From positions 738,275 through 802,274 of the forward strand of contig NZ_FTOB01000002.1 of assembly GCF_900156625.1 (NCBI RefSeq): a stretch of 64,000 nucleotides of DNA, written 5' to 3'. The stretch is from Zobellia uliginosa. Its GTDB lineage: Bacteria; Bacteroidota; Bacteroidia; Flavobacteriales; Flavobacteriaceae. Positions within the stretch are counted from its first letter, which is position 1. Each line of letters begins with the position of its first letter. Both the position numbers and the translations under genes were made by a program. Below are positions 55,294 through 64,000 of the stretch, piece after piece. The notes under the pieces were generated by a model. That model was not told the DNA's origin. It did not search any database and saw only the letters and a program-made list of their open reading frames with translations.

Positions 55294-56454
55294 ATGGATA
55301 TAGCCCCGATTATAGTAAAAAAACTAAAGGACAAACTTACCGATGAAGAACGGTTCTATTTTGATGCTTGGATAAATGATTCCGAGGAAAATAGATCCTT
55401 GTTTCGCCGCCTTCAAGCTATTGAAAAGAAGGGAGGAAACGTTTCAGAGGTTTTGGAACTCGATATCGAAGCGGATTGGCATCGTATCGTAGCGCGCTCA
55501 CAAACGCAAAAAAGGAAAAAGCAGCTCCGTTCTTTCCAACGGTTTCCATTGAAATATGCCGCACTGCTTATCGTGGGACTGGCCTTGGGTCTGGGCTACT
55601 TGAAATATGGCGCTGATACCGATAGCCCCGTGGTACCGACCGATGCCATTACCTTACAACTGGGCAATGGTGAAGTCAAGGTGATTGCCCCCAACGAGAT
55701 AAAGTCCATTACCAACAAAAAGGGAAGCGTATTGGTAAAACAGGTAGAAGAACAATTGGACTATTCCATACATAGGGAGGCCACGGAACTTTCGTATAAC
55801 ACCTTAAAAGTGCCCTATGGTAAAAGATTTACACTGATCCTGTCCGATAGTACCATAGTACATCTCAATGCAGGGTCTTCCCTAAAGTATCCCGTTAAAT
55901 TTATACCGGGGCAAAACCGACAAGTCTTTCTTTCGGGCGAAGGCTATTTCAATGTATACAAAGATAAAAGGCACCCATTTGTTGTAAGTGCCGGAGGAAT
56001 GGATGTTCAGGTCTTGGGCACCCAGTTCAACATATCGTCTTATAGTTTAGATAGAAAAGTAAGTACCGTTTTGGTGGAGGGGTCGGTAATGCTCTATCCT
56101 GCCCAAAAAGGGAACAAGACCGGGGAGGGGACATTATTGCAGCCCGGATATAAGGCCGACTGGGATAAGTTCCATGAACAGATAGATTTTGAGAAAGTCG
56201 ATACCCATACCTATACCGATTGGGTAAAAGGGGTGTTGGTACTAAAGCGTACTTCCTTTAAACAGATTATAGAAAAGCTACAAAGGCATTATAACGTGAC
56301 CATAGAGAATAGGTATGAAAAATTAAATGGCCAAGTGTTTACCGCCACTTTTGATGTAGAGACCATAGACGATGTGTTAAATTCCTTTACGCTCGAAACC
56401 CCTTTTAAATATCAAATAACAGATAACCATATTACCATTTTCCCACCAAAATAA
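55294..56454 (+). CDS. FecR-family anti-sigma factor
   Basis: The 386-residue protein has a cytoplasmic N-terminal helix bundle, one membrane span near 88-104 (YAALLIVGLALGLGYLKYG), a FecR domain (VPYGKRFTLILSDSTIVHLNAGSSLKYPVKF, GEGYFNVYKDKRHPFVV) and a C-terminal DUF4974-like part. It should hold the ECF sigma encoded just upstream and release it when SusC loads substrate. It lies 114 bp after the sigma gene. Confidence 0.92.
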   Translation: MDIAPIIVKKLKDKLTDEERFYFDAWINDSEENRSLFRRLQAIEKKGGNVSEVLELDIEADWHRIVARSQTQKRKKQLRSFQRFPLKYAALLIVGLALGLGYLKYGADTDSPVVPTDAITLQLGNGEVKVIAPNEIKSITNKKGSVLVKQVEEQLDYSIHREATELSYNTLKVPYGKRFTLILSDSTIVHLNAGSSLKYPVKFIPGQNRQVFLSGEGYFNVYKDKRHPFVVSAGGMDVQVLGTQFNISSYSLDRKVSTVLVEGSVMLYPAQKGNKTGEGTLLQPGYKADWDKFHEQIDFEKVDTHTYTDWVKGVLVLKRTSFKQIIEKLQRHYNVTIENRYEKLNGQVFTATFDVETIDDVLNSFTLETPFKYQITDNHITIFPPK

Positions 56455-56620
56455 TCACAAAACCAACTAATACCAAGTGCCTATGAAATAACCAAAAAAG
56501 AGTGAATTGAACAAAATCGAATAGGTGGATGTCGAACAAAAAAAATCGGAAAATGCGCTAACATTTCCCGACTTACGATAATCAACTATTTAATAGTCAA
56601 CTAAAAAACTTTACAAAAAT

Positions 56621-59600
56621 ATGGAAAAATGTACTGGCATGGGTACCTACAATGCCCATTCGTTAAAATTAAATTTAAGAATGAAACTTTCGGCAATTCT
56701 TATAATGCTCTCTATTTTCTCCGTACAGGCTAACGGATACGCGCAAAAAACAAAGATCAGCCTTGACCTGAACGAGGTAGAAATACGCCAGGTCTTTGAG
56801 GAAATAGAGTCGAAGACGGATTTCAAATTTCTTTACAATAACCAAAAATTGGATATAAAGAAATTGGTCTCGGTCAAGGTTACCAATCAGCCGGTAGCGA
56901 AAATATTGGACATACTCTTTAAGGGAACGCACCTTAATTATGTCATCCTGAAAAAGCAGATCGTAATCAAGGTCGATGCTTCCAAAGCCCAAACAACGCG
57001 TGTCGTGCCAGATAAATCGAAGGTAGCCACAGTGGTCCAAAGGCAAGTACAGGGCGTCGTATTAGATGCGAACCAAGAACCGCTTCCAGGGGCGAATATT
57101 GTGGAAAAGGGCACTACAAATGGGGTTACGGCCGACTTTGACGGTAATTTTGCCATAAACGTGGCCAATGAAAATGCCATACTGGTAATTTCCTACATAG
57201 GCTTCGCGACCAAGGAGGTCAGCCTAATGGGACAGACTTCGGTAAGTGTACAAATGGAGGAAAGTGCCTCGGGTTTGGATGAAGTCGTTGTTGTGGGATA
57301 CGGAACCAAGCTAAAAGGGGAATTGACAGGTTCGGTGTCGAAAGTAGGCGATAAAATATTTGAAGACCGTCCGGTAATCAACACCTTGGATGCCATGCAA
57401 GGGGCCATGCCAGGGGTTACCGTGACCCGAAGTAGCGGGCAACCGGGGCGTGAAGGCTACTCCATTAATATTCGGGGTGCCTCGTCCATAGCGGGTAGTA
57501 GTCCTTTGATCTTGATCGATGGAATTCCCGGAGATCTCAACACCATAAACCCTAATGATATTGCAAATGTTACCGTTCTAAAAGATGCGGCAGCTTCGAT
57601 ATACGGTGCGCGCGCGGCCGATGGGGTGGTGATGGTGACCACGAAAAAGGGAAAGAAAGGGCGCTTGTCGGTTAATTACTCCTATAACTATGGGGTCAAT
57701 ATTCCAACCTACATAAGCGAAATGACCAACACCTTGCAAATGGCGGAAATGTACGATGAGGGAATGCGCAACATCGGGCAGCCCGGGGTGACCGAAGAAG
57801 TGTTCGATAAAATCAGAAACAACGCCGCGCCCGAACCGGGCAATGGGTGGATGAAGTATTTGGAAAACTATCCAGGTTTTTACGGCTCCCACGATTGGTT
57901 GAAGGATATCTACGGAACCGGAACCCAAAGCATGCACAACCTATCGATTTCAGGTGGGGAAGAGAATCATGATTACCTGATTTCGGCAGGCTATAAATCG
58001 AACAATGGCGTCATCACCCATGGCGTATCAAAATCGGACCTGTACAACCTCAGGGTGAATTTCGGCTTCAATCTTTTTAAGAACAAGCTAAAGGTGAACC
58101 TACGTACGGCATTCGACAACAATGTGGTAAAGGAACCATCGGCCTTGGGAAGCGCCATAGAGAGTGCACACCTAATGTGGAGCTATGCCCCTACATATAC
58201 ACCCGATGGCCAGTTTTACTGGTATCAAAACTATCAGAATCCGGTACAATTATTAGAGGAAAACGGAGAGAAAAGCTCAGACCTAAAGAAATTTCAGACC
58301 AACTTAAAGGCCGACCTTAGTATTACCGATGATTTAAAGCTGGTAACCCAAGTAGGGGTGAATTTCGAATTATACGATTCCAATGCTTCTAACCGTACCT
58401 TCGACCTGATCAATTGGGACGACGAAACCTTCGGTACGCGAAACAACCCGAATTCCGCGACCTATTTCAATTCTAAAAATACCTATGGTTCATATACGGT
58501 ATACTTAGATTACAATAAAACCCTGTTCGACAAGCATCGTATTAATTTGATGGGAGGTGTCTCGCACGAGCAGAACGAATATGAAAGCCAAAGTATAACG
58601 GGCTATAACTTTAAGTCGAACGACATATTTACCCTAAACTTGGCCGATAGGACCGATGTCGCCTTTATGGATTATACGGGGTCGTTGACCGATTGGGCGT
58701 TGAACTCCTATTTCGGAAGGTTCAGTTATTCGTACAACCGTAAATTCTTTGTCGATGTAACCACAAGAATAGACGGAAGTTCAAAATTTGCGGCCAGCGA
58801 AAGATGGAGTGCCTTGTTTCCCGCCGTATCTGCCTCATATAATTTGGGAGAGGAGAATTTTATAAGGAATTCGAATACGGTCAACGATTTAAAATTGAGG
58901 GCCTCTTGGGGGCAATCGGGAAACCAAAACCTAAGTTTCGGTAACTACGATTATATTCCCCTTATTACGGTATCGGGGAACTATCCACTGGGCTCGCCCA
59001 ATGTTGGTTTGCCAGGTGCGGTGGCCAGTATAGCCTCCGAATCGCGTACATGGGAGACGATAGAGACTTCCAATATCGGTGTCGATTTTGCCTTGTTTGA
59101 TTCAAGGTTGGCCGGTAGTTTCGATTATTTCGTAAAGAAGAACAGCGATATGTTGGTCAATGTAACCTTGCCGGCAACCCTTGGTGGTACGGCCCCTACA
59201 TTGAACATCGGTGATTTGGAAACCAAGGGATGGGATTTCTCCATAGGTTGGGGCGATACCAAGGGCGACTTTAAGTATTCCATTTCCGCCAACGTGAGTG
59301 ATGCCAAAAACAAACTGACCAAACTGGAAGGAAACGATTCCTATGCCGAAGGATTGGTGTCCACAAGACAAGGCTACCCCATAAATTCGTATTTCGGATT
59401 TGAATCCAATGGCTTTATTCAAAATCAACAGCAGTTGGACGAATACAAAAAATTGGAAAACGTTCCTCAGAATATCGGTATTGGCGATGCCATGTACAAT
59501 GATTTGGACGGTGACGGAAAAATTACGGCATTCGGCAACCCCGAAGCGGGTACCACGGGCGATATGAAGTATTTAGGAAATACCAACCCTAGGTATACGT

Positions 59601-60103
59601 ATTCTTCGAACATCAGTTTATCGTACAAGAACTTTGACTTTAGCATGCTCTTTCAGGGAGTGGGCAAGAGGGTCGGTATTAGGGAAGGCGTACCTAGCAT
59701 GCCCTTGTACTACGTATGGCACCCTTCCATAAGCTACTTTCACGGAAAAACATGGACGCCCGAAAGAACCGATGCCGAATTTCCTAGAATTATCCCCGGT
59801 GGTGTAGGATGGGATGAACTAAGGGACTGGAACTACAAATATTCCGATCGGGTGGTAAACAAGCTTTCCTACCTAAGGGTCAAGTCCTTGGTGCTTGCCT
59901 TTAACCTACCGGAATCGATTTGTGAATCATTGCGATTGGAGAGCTTTAGACTTTATACAAGTGCCGATGACCTTTTTACTTTTAGTAAGGGCACATGGGG
60001 CAATTCTTATGATCCCGAAAGTTTGTTCGCGGGTAGAAACAAGACGTACCAGAATTACCCATTTACCAAAACCATTTCACTGGGCGTTGACCTGAAATTT
60101 TAA
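56621..60103 (+). CDS. SusC/RagA-type TonB-dependent transporter with STN domain
   Basis: The 1160-residue protein has a long N-region and signal segment to about residue 42, an STN domain (about 48-112: ISLDLNEVEIRQVFEEIESKTDFKFLY), a carboxypeptidase-regulatory domain (about 128-210) and a TonB-box region EVVVVGYGTK. The plug includes GAMPGVTVTRSSGQPGREG and LILIDGIPGD, and the barrel ends in SLGVDLKF. The STN domain contacts FecR, which fits the adjacent sigma/anti-sigma pair. It imports an oligosaccharide; the substrate is unknown. Confidence 0.95.
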   Translation: MEKCTGMGTYNAHSLKLNLRMKLSAILIMLSIFSVQANGYAQKTKISLDLNEVEIRQVFEEIESKTDFKFLYNNQKLDIKKLVSVKVTNQPVAKILDILFKGTHLNYVILKKQIVIKVDASKAQTTRVVPDKSKVATVVQRQVQGVVLDANQEPLPGANIVEKGTTNGVTADFDGNFAINVANENAILVISYIGFATKEVSLMGQTSVSVQMEESASGLDEVVVVGYGTKLKGELTGSVSKVGDKIFEDRPVINTLDAMQGAMPGVTVTRSSGQPGREGYSINIRGASSIAGSSPLILIDGIPGDLNTINPNDIANVTVLKDAAASIYGARAADGVVMVTTKKGKKGRLSVNYSYNYGVNIPTYISEMTNTLQMAEMYDEGMRNIGQPGVTEEVFDKIRNNAAPEPGNGWMKYLENYPGFYGSHDWLKDIYGTGTQSMHNLSISGGEENHDYLISAGYKSNNGVITHGVSKSDLYNLRVNFGFNLFKNKLKVNLRTAFDNNVVKEPSALGSAIESAHLMWSYAPTYTPDGQFYWYQNYQNPVQLLEENGEKSSDLKKFQTNLKADLSITDDLKLVTQVGVNFELYDSNASNRTFDLINWDDETFGTRNNPNSATYFNSKNTYGSYTVYLDYNKTLFDKHRINLMGGVSHEQNEYESQSITGYNFKSNDIFTLNLADRTDVAFMDYTGSLTDWALNSYFGRFSYSYNRKFFVDVTTRIDGSSKFAASERWSALFPAVSASYNLGEENFIRNSNTVNDLKLRASWGQSGNQNLSFGNYDYIPLITVSGNYPLGSPNVGLPGAVASIASESRTWETIETSNIGVDFALFDSRLAGSFDYFVKKNSDMLVNVTLPATLGGTAPTLNIGDLETKGWDFSIGWGDTKGDFKYSISANVSDAKNKLTKLEGNDSYAEGLVSTRQGYPINSYFGFESNGFIQNQQQLDEYKKLENVPQNIGIGDAMYNDLDGDGKITAFGNPEAGTTGDMKYLGNTNPRYTYSSNISLSYKNFDFSMLFQGVGKRVGIREGVPSMPLYYVWHPSISYFHGKTWTPERTDAEFPRIIPGGVGWDELRDWNYKYSDRVVNKLSYLRVKSLVLAFNLPESICESLRLESFRLYTSADDLFTFSKGTWGNSYDPESLFAGRNKTYQNYPFTKTISLGVDLKF

Positions 60104-60121
60104 ACCCTAACAAATAGAAAA

Positions 60122-61801
60122 ATGAAAAAGTTATATAATTATATTATTTTGGTTGTTTTGCTAATTTCCGGGTGTACCAAAGACTTGGATCTATATCCTC
60201 TTGACTCTATTTCAGATGCCACCTTCTGGGAGACTGCCGACGATTTTAAATTGGCTTCCAACAACCTTTACTATTCGCTGTCACAGCAAAAGATAGAAGC
60301 CGATGTAGAGTCTGAAATCGCGTATTTTACCGATAATTCCATAAGTAACGGAACCTATGTGGTTTCTGATACCGATAGTAAATGGAATACCCCTTATACC
60401 TACATTCGTCAGTGCAATAAGATTTTTGCCGAAGCGGAAAATTCTGGAAAATTAGAGGATGCCGATGTAAAAAGGTTTGTTGCCGAAGCTAAATTTTTCA
60501 GGGCTTGGAACTATTGGATGCTTTTTAGGTTGTATGGGGGAGTACCCTTGATAAAGGATGTTCCCGATATCGATTCGGAAGGATTGTACGACGCAAGGGC
60601 CACAAGAAAGGAAACTGTCGATTTTATGCTACAAGACCTTACCGATGCTAGCCTAGACCTGCCTTTAAAATCAAGTCTTGCCTCAGCTGACGTGGGTAGG
60701 ATTACCAAGGGTGCCGCCTTGGCATTAAAGGCTAGAATCGCCCTTTTTGAAGGAACCTGGGGGAAATATCATGGCGCTGATGATGGTGGATATTTAGATG
60801 TAGCCATAGCATCGGCCAGTGAGGTCATCGATAGTAATGAGTTCAGCCTGTTTACGGGTAAGGGTGCCGAAAGTTATAGATACCTCTTTATCGAGGAAGG
60901 AGATGACTCTCCAGAGAGTATATTGGACAGTCGCTATGAGGTAAACGTACGCGGTCAGAATTTCAGTGACCGTATTTTAGGTGGAGAGTATATCCCTACC
61001 AAGAAATTGGCCGATGAATACTTATGTACCGATGGACTCCCCATCGATAAATCGGATGACTTCAATGGGTATGATACAAGGACTTCGGAATACGAAAACC
61101 GTGATCCCCGTATGGAAATGACCTTTGTGCGTCCCGGTAGTTCCGTGGTCTGGTCACTTTTTCCGGAACCTATTGAAAGTTGGCCATTTTTCCCATCAAG
61201 AAATGGGAATACGGGCTATATGACCAATAAATACAGATCTGAAAATGAGTTTGGGAATACCACCCAACAGAACCAATTCGGATGGGATACCCATGTAATT
61301 CGCTATGCCGAAGTATTGCTTATCTATGCGGAAGCCTTGTACGAAAAGAACGGTAGTATCAGTGATATCGATTTAGATAAGTCGATCAATGTAATCCGTG
61401 ATAGGGTAGGCATGCTTCCTCTAAAAAACACCTTTGTTAGTTCGAACGGATTGGATATGAAGGAGGAGATACGAAGGGAGCGTACCGTTGAACTTGCCTT
61501 GGAAGGCTATCGCTACGACGACTTGCGAAGATGGAAGATCGCCGAGGAGGTTTTACCACAGACCGTCTTAGGTATCAAAATAGTAGGTTCACAATGGGGT
61601 ACCGACCCTATTATCATCAATGACGATGATAAGAACATCTATCTCAAGGAAGACTACCAGAGCCGAACCGATGCGAATGGCTTCCTTATTGTAGAGCCTT
61701 CTGAAAGACGTTATTTCGACGCAGGAAAACACTATTTGAGGCCCTTGCCTACAAGGGAGATCAATATAAACCCAAAGTTGGAACAAAACCCGGGTTGGTA
61801 A
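60122..61801 (+). CDS. SusD/RagB-family glycan-binding lipoprotein
   Basis: The 559-residue protein has a lipoprotein signal (LLISGCTKD, Cys near residue 18), SusD N-terminal helices (DATFWETADDFKLASNNLYY, RFVAEAKFFRAWNYWMLFRLYGGVPL near 126-151) and a C-terminal RYAEVLLIYAEAL with RRERTVELALEGYRYDDLRRW. It forms the lid on the SusC transporter encoded 18 bp upstream. The ligand cannot be read from sequence. Confidence 0.94.
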   Translation: MKKLYNYIILVVLLISGCTKDLDLYPLDSISDATFWETADDFKLASNNLYYSLSQQKIEADVESEIAYFTDNSISNGTYVVSDTDSKWNTPYTYIRQCNKIFAEAENSGKLEDADVKRFVAEAKFFRAWNYWMLFRLYGGVPLIKDVPDIDSEGLYDARATRKETVDFMLQDLTDASLDLPLKSSLASADVGRITKGAALALKARIALFEGTWGKYHGADDGGYLDVAIASASEVIDSNEFSLFTGKGAESYRYLFIEEGDDSPESILDSRYEVNVRGQNFSDRILGGEYIPTKKLADEYLCTDGLPIDKSDDFNGYDTRTSEYENRDPRMEMTFVRPGSSVVWSLFPEPIESWPFFPSRNGNTGYMTNKYRSENEFGNTTQQNQFGWDTHVIRYAEVLLIYAEALYEKNGSISDIDLDKSINVIRDRVGMLPLKNTFVSSNGLDMKEEIRRERTVELALEGYRYDDLRRWKIAEEVLPQTVLGIKIVGSQWGTDPIIINDDDKNIYLKEDYQSRTDANGFLIVEPSERRYFDAGKHYLRPLPTREININPKLEQNPGW

Positions 61802-61830
61802 ACCTTGTTTTACCGCTATTTATAATTAAA

Positions 61831-61860
61831 ATTGGGGCGATAACTATCGCCCCAATATTT
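61831..61860 (+). terminator. Strong hairpin between SusD and GH95 genes
   Basis: ATTGGGGCGATA (61831-61842) and TATCGCCCCAAT (61845-61856) are perfect inverted copies, followed by an AT-rich stretch. It could attenuate transcription so that susCD are made in excess over the enzyme genes, or stabilise the susCD transcript end. Confidence 0.7.
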
Positions 61861-61928
61861 AAATTTTTATTCAGGCGCATTGGGTTTTTGAACAGGTAAC
61901 TTATTGGAGGAAACCGGAAAAAGAAAAA

Positions 61929-64000
61929 ATGATGAAATACAACATTGTCAAATTATTTATAGTGGCCATAATATTTCTTTCTTGTCACCGTCAAGACGAT
62001 AACAAGAAAGAAATCTATTCCAAAGCTATATATAGTATGCTACCCGCGGATATGTGGCAAGATGCCCTCGTGAGTGGTAATGGGGCAATGGGCATAATGG
62101 TATTTGGTCAACCTGAAAATGAACAGGTCATCTTTAATCACGAATTCCTCTATGAGCCTATCGGAAATGAAAATGTAGAGCCACCGAATATTGCGAAGTA
62201 CTTGCCGCAGACCAGAAAAATGTTGATGAATGGCGACTATGAAGGGGCCATTAATTATTCCATTGATAGGGCAAAAGATGAAGGACTCCCCAAATTGTTA
62301 TGGACGGATCCCTACCATCCGGCCCTTGTCATGAACATCCAACAACCCCAGATCAATGCTATCGAGGATTACAGAAGAAGCCTAAATTTTGAAACGGGGG
62401 AAGTGGTGGTAAGTTGGAAAGATGGCGGACAGCGTTTTGACCGCCGATCTTTTGTGAGCAGAAAAGACCATGTCATTGTTCAAAAAATTGGCGGTGATGG
62501 GGCTATCAATTGCGAAATCTCAATGGATATGCAGGGGGCAAAACCGGAAGATTGGGCCACTAGGGAAGAAGTCCCCTACGGGGTGTCCGATGTTACGCGG
62601 TCGATGAGTCCCGATTGGCTTTTATTCCGCGTGAATTACCGGGTCAACAAACGCGGTTATGACGTGCTTACCAAGGTCGTTGTTAACCAAGGGCATACGG
62701 CTGTAAACGACAGTGTTTTGAGTATTCGCGATGCGGAAGAAGTACTGCTGATCAGTAAAATAATTCCATTGGAAGATTTTGGAAAAAGCCAAATTGAAGA
62801 GGCCAAGGAAGCCATAAACGAAGTTGGGCTAGACTATGGAACCTTATTATCGCGTCACACCAAAGTCCACCAAGAAATCTTTAATCGGGTAGACTTTGAC
62901 ATTTACCCCAACGATTCGGTGCGGCACGCGACAGAAGAACTGATTGCCCAACAGATTGAAAACCCCGATCGTATTTCTCCCGAATTTCTAGAAACCATGT
63001 TCTATATGGGGCGGTACGCCCTATTGTCTTCGAGTGGCGAAAACCCGCCCAATTTAATGGGGATATGGAACGGGCAATGGAGACCGGAATGGTCGGGTGA
63101 CTTTACCACCGATGCCAATGTCAACCTACAGATTTCCTCGGCGAACATTACCGACATGCCCGAGGCGATTGATAGTTATATGAAAATGTTGGAGCGGATT
63201 GCCCCCGATTGGGAAATAAATGCTAAGAACATTTACGGTTGCAGAGGGTATTTATCAGGATTCAGGACCTCGGGGAGAAGGGGCTTGCATACCCATTTTA
63301 ACGCCTCCTTTCCAGGTCAGTTTTGGGTGTCGGGGGCAGGATGGCTGCTCTCCCCATGTTATGAGTATTATCAAACGACAGGGGATGAGAAGTTCTTGAA
63401 GGAACGCTTGTTGCCGATGATGGAAAAGACCGCTCTCTTTTATGAGGACTTCCTCACCGTTAAGGACAGTGCGGGAAATTTTGTTTTCGTTCCTTCCTAT
63501 TCTCCGGAAAATACACCGTCAAACTTAAAGGTGGGCGGGGTAATAAACGCTACCATGGATATTGCCGTAGCCAAGGAGATTTTTACCAATCTGATTACCG
63601 TGTACGATAATTTGGGCATTAAATCAGAAAGGAGAAAGCAATTACAGGAACTAAGGGACAAGCTTCCTCCTTACCTTATCAACGATATTGGAGGATTAAA
63701 GGAATGGGCCGCCCCCAATTTAGAGGACAATTATGACCATCGCCACGCATCGCACTTTTATCCGGTGTGGCCGGGACATGAGATTAACCCGGAAGAAACG
63801 CCCGAGCTTTTTGATGCGGCCATAATAGCGGCAAATAAGAGAAAATCCGGCAACTTTTCCGCGCATGGACTTATGCATCGGGCCCTGATCGGCGCAAGAC
63901 TGAAACAGGCCGATTTACTGTATAAAAACTTGGGCTATATGCTGTCTAAAAAGTTTATTTACAGGGGAATGTTTACCTCCCATAATCCGGATCTCGAAAT
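61929..64000 (+). CDS. GH95-family glycoside hydrolase (alpha-L-fucosidase/galactosidase type), partial
   Basis: The frame from 61929 stays open to the window edge (690 codons), so the C-terminus is missing. A lipoprotein signal ends in IFLSCHRQ. The N-terminal domain has LVSGNGAMGIMVFGQPENEQ near 48-67. The catalytic barrel has NLMGIWNGQWRPEW, the NVN pair in TTDANVNLQ, YSPENTP with a likely acid Glu, and HRHASHFYPVWPG. These fit GH95, which contains 1,2-alpha-L-fucosidases and alpha-L-galactosidases. The marine context suggests a fucose- or galactose-bearing algal glycan, but the substrate is not proven. Confidence 0.88.
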   Translation, partial: MMKYNIVKLFIVAIIFLSCHRQDDNKKEIYSKAIYSMLPADMWQDALVSGNGAMGIMVFGQPENEQVIFNHEFLYEPIGNENVEPPNIAKYLPQTRKMLMNGDYEGAINYSIDRAKDEGLPKLLWTDPYHPALVMNIQQPQINAIEDYRRSLNFETGEVVVSWKDGGQRFDRRSFVSRKDHVIVQKIGGDGAINCEISMDMQGAKPEDWATREEVPYGVSDVTRSMSPDWLLFRVNYRVNKRGYDVLTKVVVNQGHTAVNDSVLSIRDAEEVLLISKIIPLEDFGKSQIEEAKEAINEVGLDYGTLLSRHTKVHQEIFNRVDFDIYPNDSVRHATEELIAQQIENPDRISPEFLETMFYMGRYALLSSSGENPPNLMGIWNGQWRPEWSGDFTTDANVNLQISSANITDMPEAIDSYMKMLERIAPDWEINAKNIYGCRGYLSGFRTSGRRGLHTHFNASFPGQFWVSGAGWLLSPCYEYYQTTGDEKFLKERLLPMMEKTALFYEDFLTVKDSAGNFVFVPSYSPENTPSNLKVGGVINATMDIAVAKEIFTNLITVYDNLGIKSERRKQLQELRDKLPPYLINDIGGLKEWAAPNLEDNYDHRHASHFYPVWPGHEINPEETPELFDAAIIAANKRKSGNFSAHGLMHRALIGARLKQADLLYKNLGYMLSKKFIYRGMFTSHNPDLE

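Overview
The window looks like a chromosome segment of a marine, polysaccharide-degrading member of the Flavobacteriaceae (Zobellia/Maribacter-like; this is inferred from gene content, not proven). Supporting signs are SusC/SusD outer-membrane machinery with an ECF sigma/FecR pair, a GH95 enzyme, HmuY-type heme uptake, and promoters of the Bacteroidetes TAnnTTTG type. No rRNA, tRNA, CRISPR array, insertion sequence or phage gene was seen.

Region 1 (1-30.2 kb) is one coherent energy and stress island. It holds a DUF4010 membrane protein, a UbiB-like kinase, FtsH, an AhpD-like protein, a WG-repeat protein, a tandem universal stress protein and two related small helical proteins. A leftward glycolysis and fermentation operon (pps-ldhA-gpmA-pfkB-fbaB-glk) lies beside a divergent rightward N-type ATPase operon (atpDCQRBEFAG). 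The N-ATPase c subunit keeps most Na+ ligands, and its b subunit carries a delta-like C-terminus. Then come a flavin-binding PNPOx-fold protein, an MCE/Mla lipid-transport trio, a ClC channel or antiporter and a GH15 glucoamylase. Eleven copies of a palindrome ATGAY-N4-RTCAT precede these transcription units, each centred 29.5 bp before a TAnnTTTG-like -7 box. This 44-bp cassette points to one Crp/Fnr-type activator acting at a class II position on the whole island. The simplest reading is a survival programme for low oxygen or low energy: glycogen to glucose to D-lactate, Na+ or H+ pumping, and membrane and protein maintenance.

Region 2 (30.3-36.2 kb) is a heme or iron acquisition locus: DUF2271 and DUF6607 proteins on the minus strand, divergent from a TonB-dependent receptor, a HmuY-type lipoprotein and a small Cys-rich protein. 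The shared intergenic region has two facing promoters bracketed by a 12-bp inverted repeat that looks like a repressor operator.

Region 3 (36.2-46.7 kb) holds a degraded minus-strand coding remnant, an 832-aa protein with an internal duplication, a CheB-CheR-PAS-histidine kinase fusion with its single-domain response regulator, and a TPR histidine kinase with a NarL-type regulator.

Region 4 (47-54.1 kb) holds small exported proteins: a lipoprotein, a frameshifted FN3-like protein, two tandem PQQ-propeller lipoproteins from a partial duplication, a beta-barrel protein, a SnoaL-like lipoprotein and a pair of TerB-like proteins. Two of these transcription units share a promoter cassette (AAATAC-N10-GTATTT, 31.5 bp before TACCTTGC) that may be the target of the neighbouring NarL-type regulator.

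Region 5 (54.6-64 kb) is the start of a polysaccharide utilization locus: ECF sigma, FecR anti-sigma, an STN-containing SusC, SusD, and a GH95 enzyme cut by the right edge.
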